Shown: piece by piece, positions 12,001 to 19,946 of the stretch
Numbering within the stretch: the stretch's first letter is position 1
Layout of the letters: every line of letters begins with the position of its first letter
From: Actinernus sp. WN-2022
Taxonomy: Eukaryota > Cnidaria > Anthozoa > Actiniaria > Actinernidae
Reading direction: 5' to 3'
Length of the DNA: 64,000 nucleotides
Assembly: GCA_030867875.1 (NCBI GenBank)
Contig: JAOWCC010000064.1
Coordinates: 33,750,802-33,814,801 of the forward strand
Position numbers and translations under genes: made by a program
Notes under the pieces: model-generated
Databases searched by the model: none
What the model saw: the letters and a program-made list of their open reading frames with translations, nothing else
What the model was told of the DNA's origin: nothing

Positions 12001-12616
12001 TTATACCGATACCGACAGTCTATTACTACACTTTAAAACTGAAGATATCTATGCAGATATGGCAATTCATAAACATCTATATGATACTAGTAACTACAGC
12101 AAAGACCATCCGCTGTATAGTATCAACAACAAGAAAGTACTTGGTAAAATGAAAGATGAATGTGGAGGTATTCCTATAGTCGAATATGTTGGACTACGAT
12201 CTAAGCTCTATTCTATATTGAGAGTAGATGGCGATGAGATTCGTAAAGCTAAAGGTACCAAGAAGGCAGTAGTGAAACATCGTATTCGTCATGAACAATA
12301 TAAAGAGTGCTTGATGGATAAGAAAGTATTCAAACATGGAATGAATATGCTTCGAAGTGAAGGTCATAAGATGTATGGTATACATATGAACAAAGTATCT
12401 CTATCACCATTCGATAGTAAGAGATGTATTTTAGCAAACGGAATAGATACAATAGCCTACGGTCATGGAGACTTTTTTCCAGATAATGAAGAAGTAGCCG
12501 ATTTTATTAGCAATATAATATCGAACGCAATCGATACACTATCCTACAATCGTAAAAACGTCATTACAGAGGATGAAGATATGGACGACTTTATTCGTGA
12601 CTTGCTTCTATCTTAG
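9053..12616 (+). CDS. Protein-primed family B DNA polymerase (pPolB)
   Basis: 1187 aa. I chose the ATG at 9053 because it sits in ACCATGG; the frame is open 27 bp further upstream but only from a GTG. Approximate residues: zinc-finger-like C/C/H/C cluster 285-305; Exo I with ADFEA 342-346; a CHIC...RDHCH...CNLKLR zinc/endonuclease VII-like insert 435-469; Exo II FHNLRGYD 479-486; Exo III LQTDVLLLAD 625-634; Pol A LDANNLYG 723-730; Pol B KLMNNSVFGK 885-894; Pol C YTDTDS 984-989; and a KLY motif near 1051. All catalytic acidic residues are present, so both proofreading and polymerisation look intact. It replicates the element from its ends with a protein primer. Its 3' end overlaps the convergent integrase gene by 9 bp. 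Confidence 0.95.
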   Translation: MAEHTPTFVRVRPLKNYLRGWKMDIPDDNPMGADPAVFLVGVRKQTTEKFKEELRNHNTFKAQLALNITFVLDKPDGYVYETATFYSKQSVLIDDAGIREVIVEAHAQIYDQIEKWISRGSNWVVDRVNILWLNIARYQPLRGGSYLPLPEEIANKKAVINVNNKDDRCVLWSICAAMFPVNKHPQRTSKYRIDMVKSNGVDSPTPISQIPLLEKQNNISINVYGWDPKEKCLIIYHISKKTFSKYIHLLLIEDPKSGKQHYCWIKDFNKLLFDQTKYEHRKHFCERCLHGYSNEALLEKHITECNGINDKAIRIEMPTNKNNEVSFQNIHKQLKVTYIIYADFEALTTKIEGLAQDSKKSNTLKTEEHIPCGFCYIVVRSDGYSEPPVLYRGRDTIERFLQCMQKEEAKIKAQKAKPLCMSWENYKAYNSATICHICQKPLVGDKVRDHCHITGEFRGAAHNTCNLKLRAFPTIPVVFHNLRGYDAHLIMQSISITLGKISCIPNNMEKYISFSLGNLRFIDSFQFLPSSLSTLVSSSESDTFQQIVKYTSNQEKANLLTRKGVYPYEYMDAWDRFAETSLPPKDAFYSKLTLEDISDEDYEHAIRVWNVFDCKTLGDYHDLYLQTDVLLLADVFEDFRTTCMQNYGLDPAHYYTSPGLSWDALLKITGVKLELLTDYDMYLFIERGLRGGISMVSQRYAKANNKNVQDFDPEKPNSHILYLDANNLYGWAMSQYLPTGGFEWYTPTEEQIANHAIDSDKGYILEVDLEYPRELHDTHNDYPLAPERIQVNKDLFSEYQTDLFEELYKGNGSLKVEKLVPNLYNKERYVLHYRNLQLYLSLGMRLIKIHKALRFDQSPWMEPYIQMNTELRKQAKSTFKQDLYKLMNNSVFGKTMENLRKRVDIQLVRASEGNKLRLLNKPSYARSTIFDDDLTAVHNYKSKLLLNRPIYVGMSILDLSKHLMYDFYYNEIKKQYGQRCNLLYTDTDSLLLHFKTEDIYADMAIHKHLYDTSNYSKDHPLYSINNKKVLGKMKDECGGIPIVEYVGLRSKLYSILRVDGDEIRKAKGTKKAVVKHRIRHEQYKECLMDKKVFKHGMNMLRSEGHKMYGIHMNKVSLSPFDSKRCILANGIDTIAYGHGDFFPDNEEVADFISNIISNAIDTLSYNRKNVITEDEDMDDFIRDLLLS

Positions 12617-13615
12617 AATACCTTTTGGCGGTAGTTCTGTATCTGGTGGTATCACTTGTATCTCTTCACGAACGAACCCTCGCTTTGGTGCATCTTTTCC
12701 TAAATAGTATAGAACAGGTTGATTTGATGATACCACACTTCGAGAAATATAATATGTCTGTAAACTCCATACAGGATCAGTTGCTCGTTTTACTCCACCT
12801 TCCAATTCTCCCGGTGAGTATAGATATCGAACTAAAACATCGAATGGTAGTCGCTTTTCTTTCAATCCAATAATTCGAGAATATGTAGGAGTCTTTATGT
12901 TTACTTGTTGTGCCTCTATAGAATTTGAAGGTTCCTTACCTGTTAGTCGAGTAACTTCATTGTTCATAGCCCTGATAACATCAGGAAGCCTCAATACCCA
13001 TTCTCTACTACGCGCATCCGATCCTTCAGATGTAAGTACCATCTCTTTTGCATATTGATATCCAAATAATCTTTCAGCTATCGTTCTATTTGCTCGTTCG
13101 ACAAAACTTTGTGCCCTATGATGACCGGCTTCACCTCGTTGAACTTTCGTACCGTGTAGTTCTAATGTTTCAGACATACGTCCCATGAATTCTCTACCAG
13201 GATCAACTTGCAATGTTTTTGGCCATTCTAGTGGACTACGTTTGTAGATTCGATCAAATGCTGCAGACACTTCACCACTATCTTTCGATGCTAAAGGTTC
13301 AGCCTCTTTATATCTAGAAGCTACATCGATTACCACCAAAGCATACTTATATAGTTTCCTTCCACGTCCAGGTCGATCGTGAGGTAGAAAGATCAAATCA
13401 GCTTGATGAACTTCATTAGGTTTCGATACGGTCCAATGTGGTCGTGGAATATAGTGGGGTGGTGATAGATATATTTGCCACATGGCTTGTTTCTCTAACC
13501 AACCCTTAGCTACATCTTCCGATACCTTTGCAGCCACCGATAACTTACTAATTGCAGCATAACCTTTCCAATAGCCCATAGGACCATAGAAGATATTCGC
13601 AAGTTTAGCATCCAT
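12608..13615 (-). CDS. Polinton integrase (RVE family, DDE)
   Basis: 335 aa from the ATG at 13615. The frame continues 132 bp upstream, but that part encodes a poly-Phe tract from an A/T run and is unlikely to be translated. The N-terminal domain (residues 1-60) resembles the helical zinc-type end of these integrases. The catalytic core carries D73 (in HQADLIFLP), D138 (in VDPGREF) and E173 (in SFVERANRT), a D-D-E triad with about 35 residues between the last two. The C-terminal 90 residues have an SH3/chromo-like character. It inserts the linear element into the host genome with a 6-bp duplication. It is convergent with pPolB, with overlapping ends. A TATATA-rich stretch lies just upstream (13616-13625). 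Confidence 0.92.
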   Translation of the reverse strand: MDAKLANIFYGPMGYWKGYAAISKLSVAAKVSEDVAKGWLEKQAMWQIYLSPPHYIPRPHWTVSKPNEVHQADLIFLPHDRPGRGRKLYKYALVVIDVASRYKEAEPLASKDSGEVSAAFDRIYKRSPLEWPKTLQVDPGREFMGRMSETLELHGTKVQRGEAGHHRAQSFVERANRTIAERLFGYQYAKEMVLTSEGSDARSREWVLRLPDVIRAMNNEVTRLTGKEPSNSIEAQQVNIKTPTYSRIIGLKEKRLPFDVLVRYLYSPGELEGGVKRATDPVWSLQTYYISRSVVSSNQPVLYYLGKDAPKRGFVREEIQVIPPDTELPPKGILR

Positions 13616-13736
13616 TATATATCTATGTATTCTAACCTTCAACAAGAAGAAAAAAAAGAAAAAAAGGAATAAGAACTTATCTAACCAACTAGTTCTTATT
13701 CTTTTTTTCTCGTCGATCGTAAAAATTCTCGTTTTT

Positions 13737-14177
13737 TTAAAAGGCATATCGACTAATAGCGTTTCCAGCGACTAGCATTCCACCACCAATATAGATCAAC
13801 TCACTAGTTTTCTGTGCGTTAGATGGTTGATAGTAGTCAGAGAAACGAGGTTCTTTCATTGCTTCGAGCCGTTTCAGTTCCTGACGTAACTTATCGGATT
13901 GTATGAAAGCTAGGTTACTATAAAGTTGATTATTATGAGAATCGCGTTCAGCAACTTCCTGTTTATGCGTCCAATCAGACAATGTTTGACGTTCTTCGAT
14001 ATATGCCTCCCTAGCAGCATCGAATTTTTCCATTGCCCTATCATGTCTCTCTCGTTCTATATTAGCAGTTTCATCTTTCCCACCAAACATCTTAGCAAGC
14101 ACTCCACCACCAGTAAATGCCGTTGCATTCAAAATTGCTCCGAAAATAGACATTCCAATAGCTGCTAACGTCGCCAT
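13737..14177 (-). CDS. Membrane/coiled-coil protein of the Polinton
   Basis: 146 aa. An N-terminal hydrophobic, glycine-rich segment (IGMSIFGAILNATAFTGGGV) is followed by a long charged coiled coil (about residues 35-110) and a second short hydrophobic stretch near the C-terminus (LIYIGGGMLVAGNAI). The start codon overlaps the stop of the upstream 69-aa gene (TAATG), which suggests termination-reinitiation or a shared transcript. Probably a minor virion or membrane-associated component; function inferred from context only. Confidence 0.75.
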   Translation of the reverse strand: MATLAAIGMSIFGAILNATAFTGGGVLAKMFGGKDETANIERERHDRAMEKFDAAREAYIEERQTLSDWTHKQEVAERDSHNNQLYSNLAFIQSDKLRQELKRLEAMKEPRFSDYYQPSNAQKTSELIYIGGGMLVAGNAISRYAF

Positions 14178-14386
14178 TATGGTACGATCTTTTGTTTCTC
14201 GAGATATTGTTTTGCATATATGCTACCAGCTATTACTGCAGTCCACTTCACGTAATTTATGATAGAAATAGAAGGATCACTAAGCATAGATTCCTTAGTA
14301 GCCTTTTTTACGATCCAACCAATACCAGTAGCTATTCCAGTTATCATAGCAGCATCGGTCGCTATTTTCGTCAATTCTTTATCCAT
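14177..14386 (-). CDS. Small two-helix membrane protein
   Basis: 69 aa with two hydrophobic segments (AAMITGIATGIGWIV and VKWTAVIAGSIYA) separated by a short loop. It is followed immediately by the 146-aa gene through a TAATG overlap. ATATATATCGTATAT lies just upstream of the start and may serve as an AT-rich promoter. No recognised family; the position among capsid-side genes suggests a virion membrane or assembly role. Confidence 0.65.
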   Translation of the reverse strand: MDKELTKIATDAAMITGIATGIGWIVKKATKESMLSDPSISIINYVKWTAVIAGSIYAKQYLEKQKIVP

Positions 14387-14421
14387 CCTAATATATATCG
14401 TATATCTCTAGTCTTTAATTG

Positions 14422-14775
14422 TTACTCCATATCTGGTACCGTAGTCTTTATCGGACTCGCGGGTCGTATAGGACTAATGTTCTTAGAAGTGTCGTCTCTA
14501 TATCTTCTGTATTGATAGTACGCGCCAAACAATGCGGCACCCGTACCAACAACTGCGATAGTAGTATTGATAGACACATTTTCCATCCAACTTTCATCTG
14601 CGTTGATTTCTTTAGGTAATTCACTTTCACGTGAAATCTCTCTCTTTTGAGCCTCTCTAGCAAGTTTATTACTTAGTGCTAATGCTTTCCCAGCAGCAAC
14701 CCTCTTTGGATCTTTTACTTTAGTTGGTGTTGTTTTCGGTGGATTCGCAGTTATCTGATCCGTCTGTTCCTCCAT
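14422..14775 (-). CDS. Basic small protein with KDPKRVAAGKALA motif and one membrane span
   Basis: 117 aa. The N-terminal third is basic and contains KDPKRVAAGKALALSNKLAR. A hydrophobic span follows (about residues 70-88, TTIAVVGTGAALFGAYY), then a basic tail. The basic KDP..VAAG motif resembles one I associate with small Polinton proteins, possibly condensing DNA or lining the capsid, but this is inference. The start lies inside the end of the preceding 63-aa frame, in keeping with the packed gene order here. Confidence 0.7.
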   Translation of the reverse strand: MEEQTDQITANPPKTTPTKVKDPKRVAAGKALALSNKLAREAQKREISRESELPKEINADESWMENVSINTTIAVVGTGAALFGAYYQYRRYRDDTSKNISPIRPASPIKTTVPDME

Positions 14776-14911
14776 CTCGATTCGATATAGTAGTTACTTG
14801 CGAAGGTTCAATAGGTGTACCAGGAATGACTATGTGATCAGCTACATTGAACAAGACACTAGCTAGAGCTACAAATCGACCGTGTTTAAGTGCTAATCGA
14901 CCAGCCGCCAT
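14720..14911 (-). CDS. Small hydrophobic-N-terminus protein
   Basis: 63 aa, overlapping its upstream neighbour by 26 bp and its downstream neighbour by 56 bp. Residues 1-30 form one hydrophobic helix (RFVALASVLFNVADHIVIP); the rest is polar. The overlap pattern on the same strand supports a real gene, but its size leaves doubt. Confidence 0.5.
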   Translation of the reverse strand: MAAGRLALKHGRFVALASVLFNVADHIVIPGTPIEPSQVTTISNRDGGTDGSDNCESTENNTN

Positions 14912-15287
14912 GCATAGATATCTGATGGCGGGCTAATTGGTTTTCTTGTAGATCCTTAAACAGTGCTTGTTGGTTGTCTAGTGTAGCTACGTATGAGACT
15001 GCGCGAGTAACTTGACGTAGTACACCATCTACTAAGTGTACTGTTATTTGATTTGCTACTACGGCCTGGTATCTACTATGTAAACGTTTTACGTCCTTCT
15101 CAGATAGTTTAGTTATATCCGTTAGGGAGAAATTCTGTCCTAGACATTCTTTCGTTTTACCTAATACAGCTAAGGTCTTAAGTTCTTCCCGCCATTCTTC
15201 GATATCCTCCAATTCGGTTGAAAAATCCAATTTGGGTGGTGGACCTGTTAAATCCTCACCTTCCAGTTCTTTGACGTATTCATCCAT
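14886..15287 (-). CDS. Hypothetical acidic helical protein
   Basis: 133 aa. The first 50 residues are acidic (LEDIEEWREELKTL) and the rest is predicted helical, with no membrane span. It begins 8 bp inside the end of the packaging ATPase gene, so the two are probably co-transcribed. I recognise no family. Confidence 0.7.
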   Translation of the reverse strand: MDEYVKELEGEDLTGPPPKLDFSTELEDIEEWREELKTLAVLGKTKECLGQNFSLTDITKLSEKDVKRLHSRYQAVVANQITVHLVDGVLRQVTRAVSYVATLDNQQALFKDLQENQLARHQISMHGGWSIST

Positions 15288-15903
15288 GATAATATGTTAT
15301 AGGTGCGGGTATCTCTAACACTACTGCAAAAGGATGTCGCAAACAGAAACATAGGCGAGCAAACTTATGAGATCGAAGTATCATTCGTAATTCATTACGT
15401 TCTTGTGAGTCTCCGTAATCATCGAATATCCTCTTTCCATCTATAACCGATGCCGTATGAAATGCTACTACGATAGCTACGTTCTCACGAAAAGGTTTAC
15501 ATATACTCGTTAATTGTTGGGATAGTACCCAAATAGATAGTCCTATATGTCGAGCGGAGAATGCTAAATCTACTAGTTTGTCAGTTCTTCGTTTTACATC
15601 TTTTGATGCGGCACAATCATCTAGAATCAATAATGTATTGGTACCTGACCAAAAGGTTGCACAAATATTTAATGTGGTATCGATAGCATCCTGAGATGGT
15701 GATATGACATAAAAATGCGTATCTCGATTAGCAAATCCATGATATGTCTTGTTGTGGGCATACGTAGGACAAATCAGTACTATGTAATCGAACTTACCAC
15801 GAAATGGTCCACGAAGTTGTTCTATGAGAAATGCAGTCTTTCCGCAATTCGTTGGACCTACTATGAGTGAGTTGAATGGGATGTGTTCTACCAAGGAATC
15901 CAT
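15280..15903 (-). CDS. A32-type genome-packaging ATPase (FtsK/HerA superfamily)
   Basis: 207 aa. Walker A is GPTNCGKT (residues 16-23), Walker B is LLILDDC (91-97), and a sensor-like LSIWVLSQQ follows at about 122-130. Length and motif order fit the packaging ATPases of Polintons and poxvirus-type viruses, which pump DNA into the preformed capsid. Its ATG overlaps the stop codon of the major capsid gene by one base (TGATG), coupling capsid and packaging expression. Confidence 0.93.
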   Translation of the reverse strand: MDSLVEHIPFNSLIVGPTNCGKTAFLIEQLRGPFRGKFDYIVLICPTYAHNKTYHGFANRDTHFYVISPSQDAIDTTLNICATFWSGTNTLLILDDCAASKDVKRRTDKLVDLAFSARHIGLSIWVLSQQLTSICKPFRENVAIVVAFHTASVIDGKRIFDDYGDSQERNELRMILRSHKFARLCFCLRHPFAVVLEIPAPITYYHG

Positions 15904-17138
15904 CAGTACGTTATACTATATAAAGATCTGTTCAATATCATGAGCTGAGCATCTGCGAGAACGTAGATGTGCATGTTCACGTTTCCACTTCCTCCTGCAG
16001 TTCTATGTATGCGAATGTCGATATCTTTTCCACCGCCAGTTTGTGCCAAGCCATCACCATGAACGGTGGAATCTTTTGCTGTACGACAATCGACTAGGAT
16101 GGCAAATCTGTTATTGTAAAATTTGGTAGGAGTCATAGAGGTATTGGATTTACCAAACCATCCTTTTGTGGACTCCCAAAAATCTGGTGTTAACATACCT
16201 CCTGGAAAGAATCTATTTGGAACTCCATTTACGTCTATCTCTATCTTTGAAATATCAGGATTTACGAATGCTTCACTATCTCGTGAACCGGCGGTGTGAG
16301 GATCTACGAATAGAAGAAGTAATCCAGCAAATGATCGTCGTGGAACATTGACGTTCTGAGATATCAAAGTTTCTACTGCCTTGGCGATAGTTACCGTCTT
16401 AAAGTGAACTGCGTGATCGTATAGGAATGCAGTACCATTTTCATATGCGTGAAATGCTTTCCTAGCTAGCGTTTCATTCTTGATTGCTTCGTATTCTAAC
16501 TGGATGTTGGTAAGCTTGTACGTACCTATCTTTGTCGAATCTGATCCAACGATTATATTGATAGAGTGGGCTAGAGTTAATTCGAATGAAATAGTGTCTT
16601 CTAATGCATGTGGATATAGAACTCCATGTTGTGTAAGAATATCAACGTCTAACGGAATTCTATATTTTGAACCATATGCAGCTAACAATGCATTCTCACC
16701 AACCTCTGAAGTACCTGCATCACCAGCCTTAGATCGTAGCTTATTTGTGTTATCTGATTGGATACCTTGTTGTACTCTCGATTCTCTCTCTTGTGTAGAT
16801 AGATAGATATCGGAATATGTTTGTAATAGATCCGATCGGGCAATATCTTCTACTATTTCAGCTCCTACCTTACAAACTCGATGCATAACTAAGCAACGCC
16901 CAACATTTGCAACGACTCGATTATTAACATGTCCACCAGACAATACGATATCACCCAATAATGCCAAACTACCAGGTACTAACACGATATCTTCTCCTAG
17001 TGTTGGTACTTCCACATATAGAGTCTCACCTGGATTGGCAGATGATGGAGTGAAAGTTTTTCTATATAAGGTTCGTTGAGCTTTGAGTGCGAGTTGCACT
17101 CTTAGTGCTTCCTTAGGAATTAACTTCGACGATATCAT
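15903..17138 (-). CDS. Major capsid protein (double jelly-roll, hexon-like)
   Basis: About 411 aa from the ATG at 17138; an in-frame ATG at 17171 would add 11 residues but overlaps the divergent neighbour. The beta-rich sequence has the blocks I associate with adintovirus/Polinton hexons: DVDILTQHGVLYPHAL and LEYEAIKNETLA near the middle, FLYDHAVHFKTV, and a C-terminal VNGVPNRFFPGGML. It should form the pseudo-hexameric capsomers of an icosahedral particle. It lies directly upstream of the packaging ATPase (1-base overlap). Confidence 0.85.
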   Translation of the reverse strand: MISSKLIPKEALRVQLALKAQRTLYRKTFTPSSANPGETLYVEVPTLGEDIVLVPGSLALLGDIVLSGGHVNNRVVANVGRCLVMHRVCKVGAEIVEDIARSDLLQTYSDIYLSTQERESRVQQGIQSDNTNKLRSKAGDAGTSEVGENALLAAYGSKYRIPLDVDILTQHGVLYPHALEDTISFELTLAHSINIIVGSDSTKIGTYKLTNIQLEYEAIKNETLARKAFHAYENGTAFLYDHAVHFKTVTIAKAVETLISQNVNVPRRSFAGLLLLFVDPHTAGSRDSEAFVNPDISKIEIDVNGVPNRFFPGGMLTPDFWESTKGWFGKSNTSMTPTKFYNNRFAILVDCRTAKDSTVHGDGLAQTGGGKDIDIRIHRTAGGSGNVNMHIYVLADAQLMILNRSLYSITY

Positions 17139-17173
17139 GTTGAATATACCATGATATATAGTTATGTTCAATA
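17138..17173. promoter_or_regulatory. Compact divergent promoter of capsid and 347-aa genes
   Basis: The two start codons face away from each other across about 25-35 bp. Centred between them is GATATATAG (17153-17161), a TATA-like core readable on both strands. Near-identical decamers TGTTGAATAT and TGTTCAATAT flank it. Promoter function is inferred from position. Confidence 0.45.
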
Positions 17174-18207
17174 TGGAAGATAGGGTCGACGTTGATGTGA
17201 GACCTGAGGATAATACCGATAGATATGAAGAACGACAACGAGATGAAGAAAACCGACGACAGCGAGATGAAGAAGATCAACGAGAACGAGAAGCAAATGA
17301 AAGATACGTGGCTTACTTATTGAGTGGCAATCAAGATGAAGCTGGAGGTAGCGAGACAATTACCATGGATAATTTGCATGACTACGCTATAGAAGGTGAC
17401 CCACTTCGAGGATTCATATTCGAACAAACAATTCGAGATTCGGCAAAAGAAATGCTGGTTGACATAGTAAAGGGGCAATATCCGGATGCTGGTGTTCGGC
17501 ATAATATAGAAATCTCCTTAGTAGATGGAAACATCACCGTTCGCGAACTTGGAAGCAAAGAACCCTTTAAACGTCTATTCATCGGTAATGATGATGATAG
17601 GAAATTACGTGTGAAGATGAGGAAAGCTCTCAAATATGCTTTAGGTCCAAATAATGAAGAGGCTGCTAATGAAGTAATATTTGCAGAACGACAACTCGCC
17701 GATCGGGAAGCAAATAACGAATCTATTCTTGAAGACTCCGAATCGACTGACGCTCAGAAAGAAATAGCTAAGACAGAATTAACATTTATCCATAAGGCAA
17801 GAGAATTACTTGAACGTCAAGAAGAAGCCATACTAGAACGTATATCGCTACGTGAAAGGGTTAAATACATTTTCAGAAAGTATGGAATGACTGTTCTTGC
17901 GGTGACAACTGCTATTGGTGTTATCGTTAGCGTAATAGTTTCCCAGTTATCGAGATCCGTACCGAAACCAGTAAAAGATGGTATCGACAAAGTGGCAGAT
18001 ACAGTAAAGAAGGGATTAAAAACGACAGGTGATTTGTTAAAGGAAATGGGAAAGAAACTTGGACAGATACTACCTGGAATGATTGGATCAATTGCGAATT
18101 TCATATTTACTATGGCCGGTAAAGCTCTAGGAGTATTAGCAGAGAACGTTTGGTTATTCATAGTAGCTATAGTGGTGATCGCAATAGAGCAATACAAACG
18201 ACGTTAA
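17164..18207 (+). CDS. Polinton membrane protein with charged N-terminal coil
   Basis: 347 aa (an alternative ATG at 17173 removes three residues). Residues 15-50 are an extremely charged Arg/Glu/Asp repeat and residues 175-235 a coiled coil. The first hydrophobic span is at about 240-260 (MTVLAVTTAIGVIVSVIVS), then an amphipathic lysine-rich part, then one or two spans from about 300 to 345. I recall the GMTV...GKKLGQILPG layout from other cnidarian Polintons but know no function; a virion membrane or exit role is inference. It ends with a 4-bp overlap with the convergent 566-aa gene. Confidence 0.8.
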   Translation: MFNMEDRVDVDVRPEDNTDRYEERQRDEENRRQRDEEDQREREANERYVAYLLSGNQDEAGGSETITMDNLHDYAIEGDPLRGFIFEQTIRDSAKEMLVDIVKGQYPDAGVRHNIEISLVDGNITVRELGSKEPFKRLFIGNDDDRKLRVKMRKALKYALGPNNEEAANEVIFAERQLADREANNESILEDSESTDAQKEIAKTELTFIHKARELLERQEEAILERISLRERVKYIFRKYGMTVLAVTTAIGVIVSVIVSQLSRSVPKPVKDGIDKVADTVKKGLKTTGDLLKEMGKKLGQILPGMIGSIANFIFTMAGKALGVLAENVWLFIVAIVVIAIEQYKRR

Positions 18208-19904
18208 CGAAATAACGCCCACGCAATTCCAGCTCCTGCAATAGATACTATCGCTAGATTGATCCCATGTTGTGGAGTAGGATTCGGTAAGATACTATGT
18301 GAAACTCGTTGTGGAACTTGTTGTGGTAATTGTTGTGGAACTTGTTGTGGTAATTGTTGTGGAACTTGATGTGGTAATTGTTTCTTTTGTTTCTTCCCTT
18401 TCATATCTGGTGGGGACTTGGTTTCGAGAATATCTGCATTAATATCGTTTTTCCCTAACATCATACCTTCTGTGGCGTTCGGGATTGGATTTTTATAACC
18501 ATCCTTCTTGCTGAGGTAGTACTCAAGATTGCTTGGTAGTAATCGTACCCCTATGGCTATTGCTAGGTCTAATCTCTTATGTGTGTGTAGTATAGCTATA
18601 AGATAGTTTTTATAGCTTACCACTAAACCGTTTTCGAGAATAGCGTCTTCGACTAATCTCTTAAATTTTTCTTTGACGTTGAAACTATCTATGATGGATT
18701 GGTTAAGATCATTCTGAGCAGCTAGAACGCAATATCCAAAAGCTTCGACGGATCGATTCAATCTACCTAATCCAGCATTAGTTAAACCCTTTCCGATTGG
18801 TGGTGTAAACCAATTGTATTGTTTTCCTTCGTGTTCATCGTTCCGAATGAATGCCACAAGATCACCCTGATCCTTCTTACCTCCTTGGTCTGCAAATAAA
18901 TTATTGTGATTTGGCCAATTATCTGCTTCTTTATCGTAACCTCTGACTACGTGGACGTTTTCGAAATCCTCATACAAAAGGAATACATCTCCTAATCCAT
19001 CATTCCTACCTCCGTGCCATCGGAAATCTGGTGTTCGAGATATACCAAAATCGATGCATAATTTCTCAAGAGCTGATTTGCTATAGGGGTTATCCATTTG
19101 CTTGAAAGCAGAGTCACCAGGTAGAGGAACCCCATGAGCACCACCAAGTTCATGTAGAATTCTTCGTATTGTGAAATAAACGTGAAATCGTAGTAGTCCT
19201 TGAACAATAGGAGGATACGTTTTGAAAATAGGATCAAACAATGACACTCCACATCCAGAAGTCGCACACCACGTTGCGAAATTCAATTGTTGAGGCCAAT
19301 ATTTGAAATCTGGACCTGATAACCAATGGTGGGACTCCTTTGCTGTCATATGCTTTACGACAGTCTCTTTGAATATGTTCGGAACGCCTGCTTTGAACTT
19401 TTTCTTAGGTGTGACATATATCCATAGATTAGTTAAATCTATATCTTGTGCTTTTTCAGTAGGTGGGGCCGCCGTAATAGGATATTTCACACTTTTATCT
19501 AGTGTTAACGTATGTGGAAAACCCTTATGCACATCCCACAATGCGTTATCGATGCGTTTTTGAATGGTGGTAGGTAGCTTAGAGACATCGTCACCATAAA
19601 CCACATAACCATTATTCCCATCTCGAAACCAAATACTAGTCGAATATTTGCCAGGGCCGTCTATATCCGTTGATACATAGAACTGGTGAAAATCTGCATG
19701 TGGGTATCTTTTCTTGAACTTCGCTAATAGATCGGCATTCAATGATGCGACCTTCTTATCTTCCTCAGCTATTCTCTCTCTATCTCTACTAGCTATTCTC
19801 TCAGCCTTTGACCGTAAATTAGCATTCCGTGTTGGGGTCTCATCATCTCTCTCGTCGTCTCCACCCTCATAATGATAGCTGAAATTACCTCCGTGCCTCC
19901 TCAT
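18204..19904 (-). CDS. Conserved Polinton protein of unknown function, C-terminal anchor
   Basis: 566 aa. The N-terminus is charged and low-complexity (residues 1-55). The central part (about 190-400) contains NFATWCATSGCGV, FHVYFTIRRIL and LCIDFGISRTPDFRWHGGRN, blocks I associate with other cnidarian Polintons. A Pro/Gln repeat (VPQQLPQQ units; DNA repeat at about 18309-18385) precedes a C-terminal hydrophobic helix, LAIVSIAGAGIAWALF. The layout suggests a large membrane-tethered or virion-surface protein. No protease or polymerase motif seen. It is divergent from the minor capsid gene and convergent with the 347-aa gene. Confidence 0.8.
   Translation of the reverse strand: MRRHGGNFSYHYEGGDDERDDETPTRNANLRSKAERIASRDRERIAEEDKKVASLNADLLAKFKKRYPHADFHQFYVSTDIDGPGKYSTSIWFRDGNNGYVVYGDDVSKLPTTIQKRIDNALWDVHKGFPHTLTLDKSVKYPITAAPPTEKAQDIDLTNLWIYVTPKKKFKAGVPNIFKETVVKHMTAKESHHWLSGPDFKYWPQQLNFATWCATSGCGVSLFDPIFKTYPPIVQGLLRFHVYFTIRRILHELGGAHGVPLPGDSAFKQMDNPYSKSALEKLCIDFGISRTPDFRWHGGRNDGLGDVFLLYEDFENVHVVRGYDKEADNWPNHNNLFADQGGKKDQGDLVAFIRNDEHEGKQYNWFTPPIGKGLTNAGLGRLNRSVEAFGYCVLAAQNDLNQSIIDSFNVKEKFKRLVEDAILENGLVVSYKNYLIAILHTHKRLDLAIAIGVRLLPSNLEYYLSKKDGYKNPIPNATEGMMLGKNDINADILETKSPPDMKGKKQKKQLPHQVPQQLPQQVPQQLPQQVPQRVSHSILPNPTPQHGINLAIVSIAGAGIAWALFR
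18309..18385 (-). repeat. 24-bp tandem repeat encoding PQQ-rich hinge
   Basis: Alternating GGAACTTGTTGTGG and TAATTGTTGTGG units repeat in tandem inside the 566-aa gene and encode the VPQQLPQQ hinge before the C-terminal membrane helix. The units keep the reading frame. Confidence 0.8.
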
Positions 19905-19946
19905 GTTAAAGCTAATTATGTATGTAGTTCATACCTTTAACACATA
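19905..19946. promoter_or_regulatory. Symmetric divergent promoter
   Basis: Only 42 bp separate the start codons of the 566-aa gene (minus) and the minor capsid candidate (plus). GTTAAAG (19905-19911) and its complement CTTTAAC (19935-19941) lie at the two edges around an AT-rich centre. The symmetry fits one site driving both directions; function is inferred. Confidence 0.4.

Noticed and set aside
13616..13747. 44-residue N-terminal extension of the integrase
   Set aside because: It encodes a poly-Phe stretch from an A/T run next to a hairpin and is not part of the integrase fold; the ATG at 13615 fits better.
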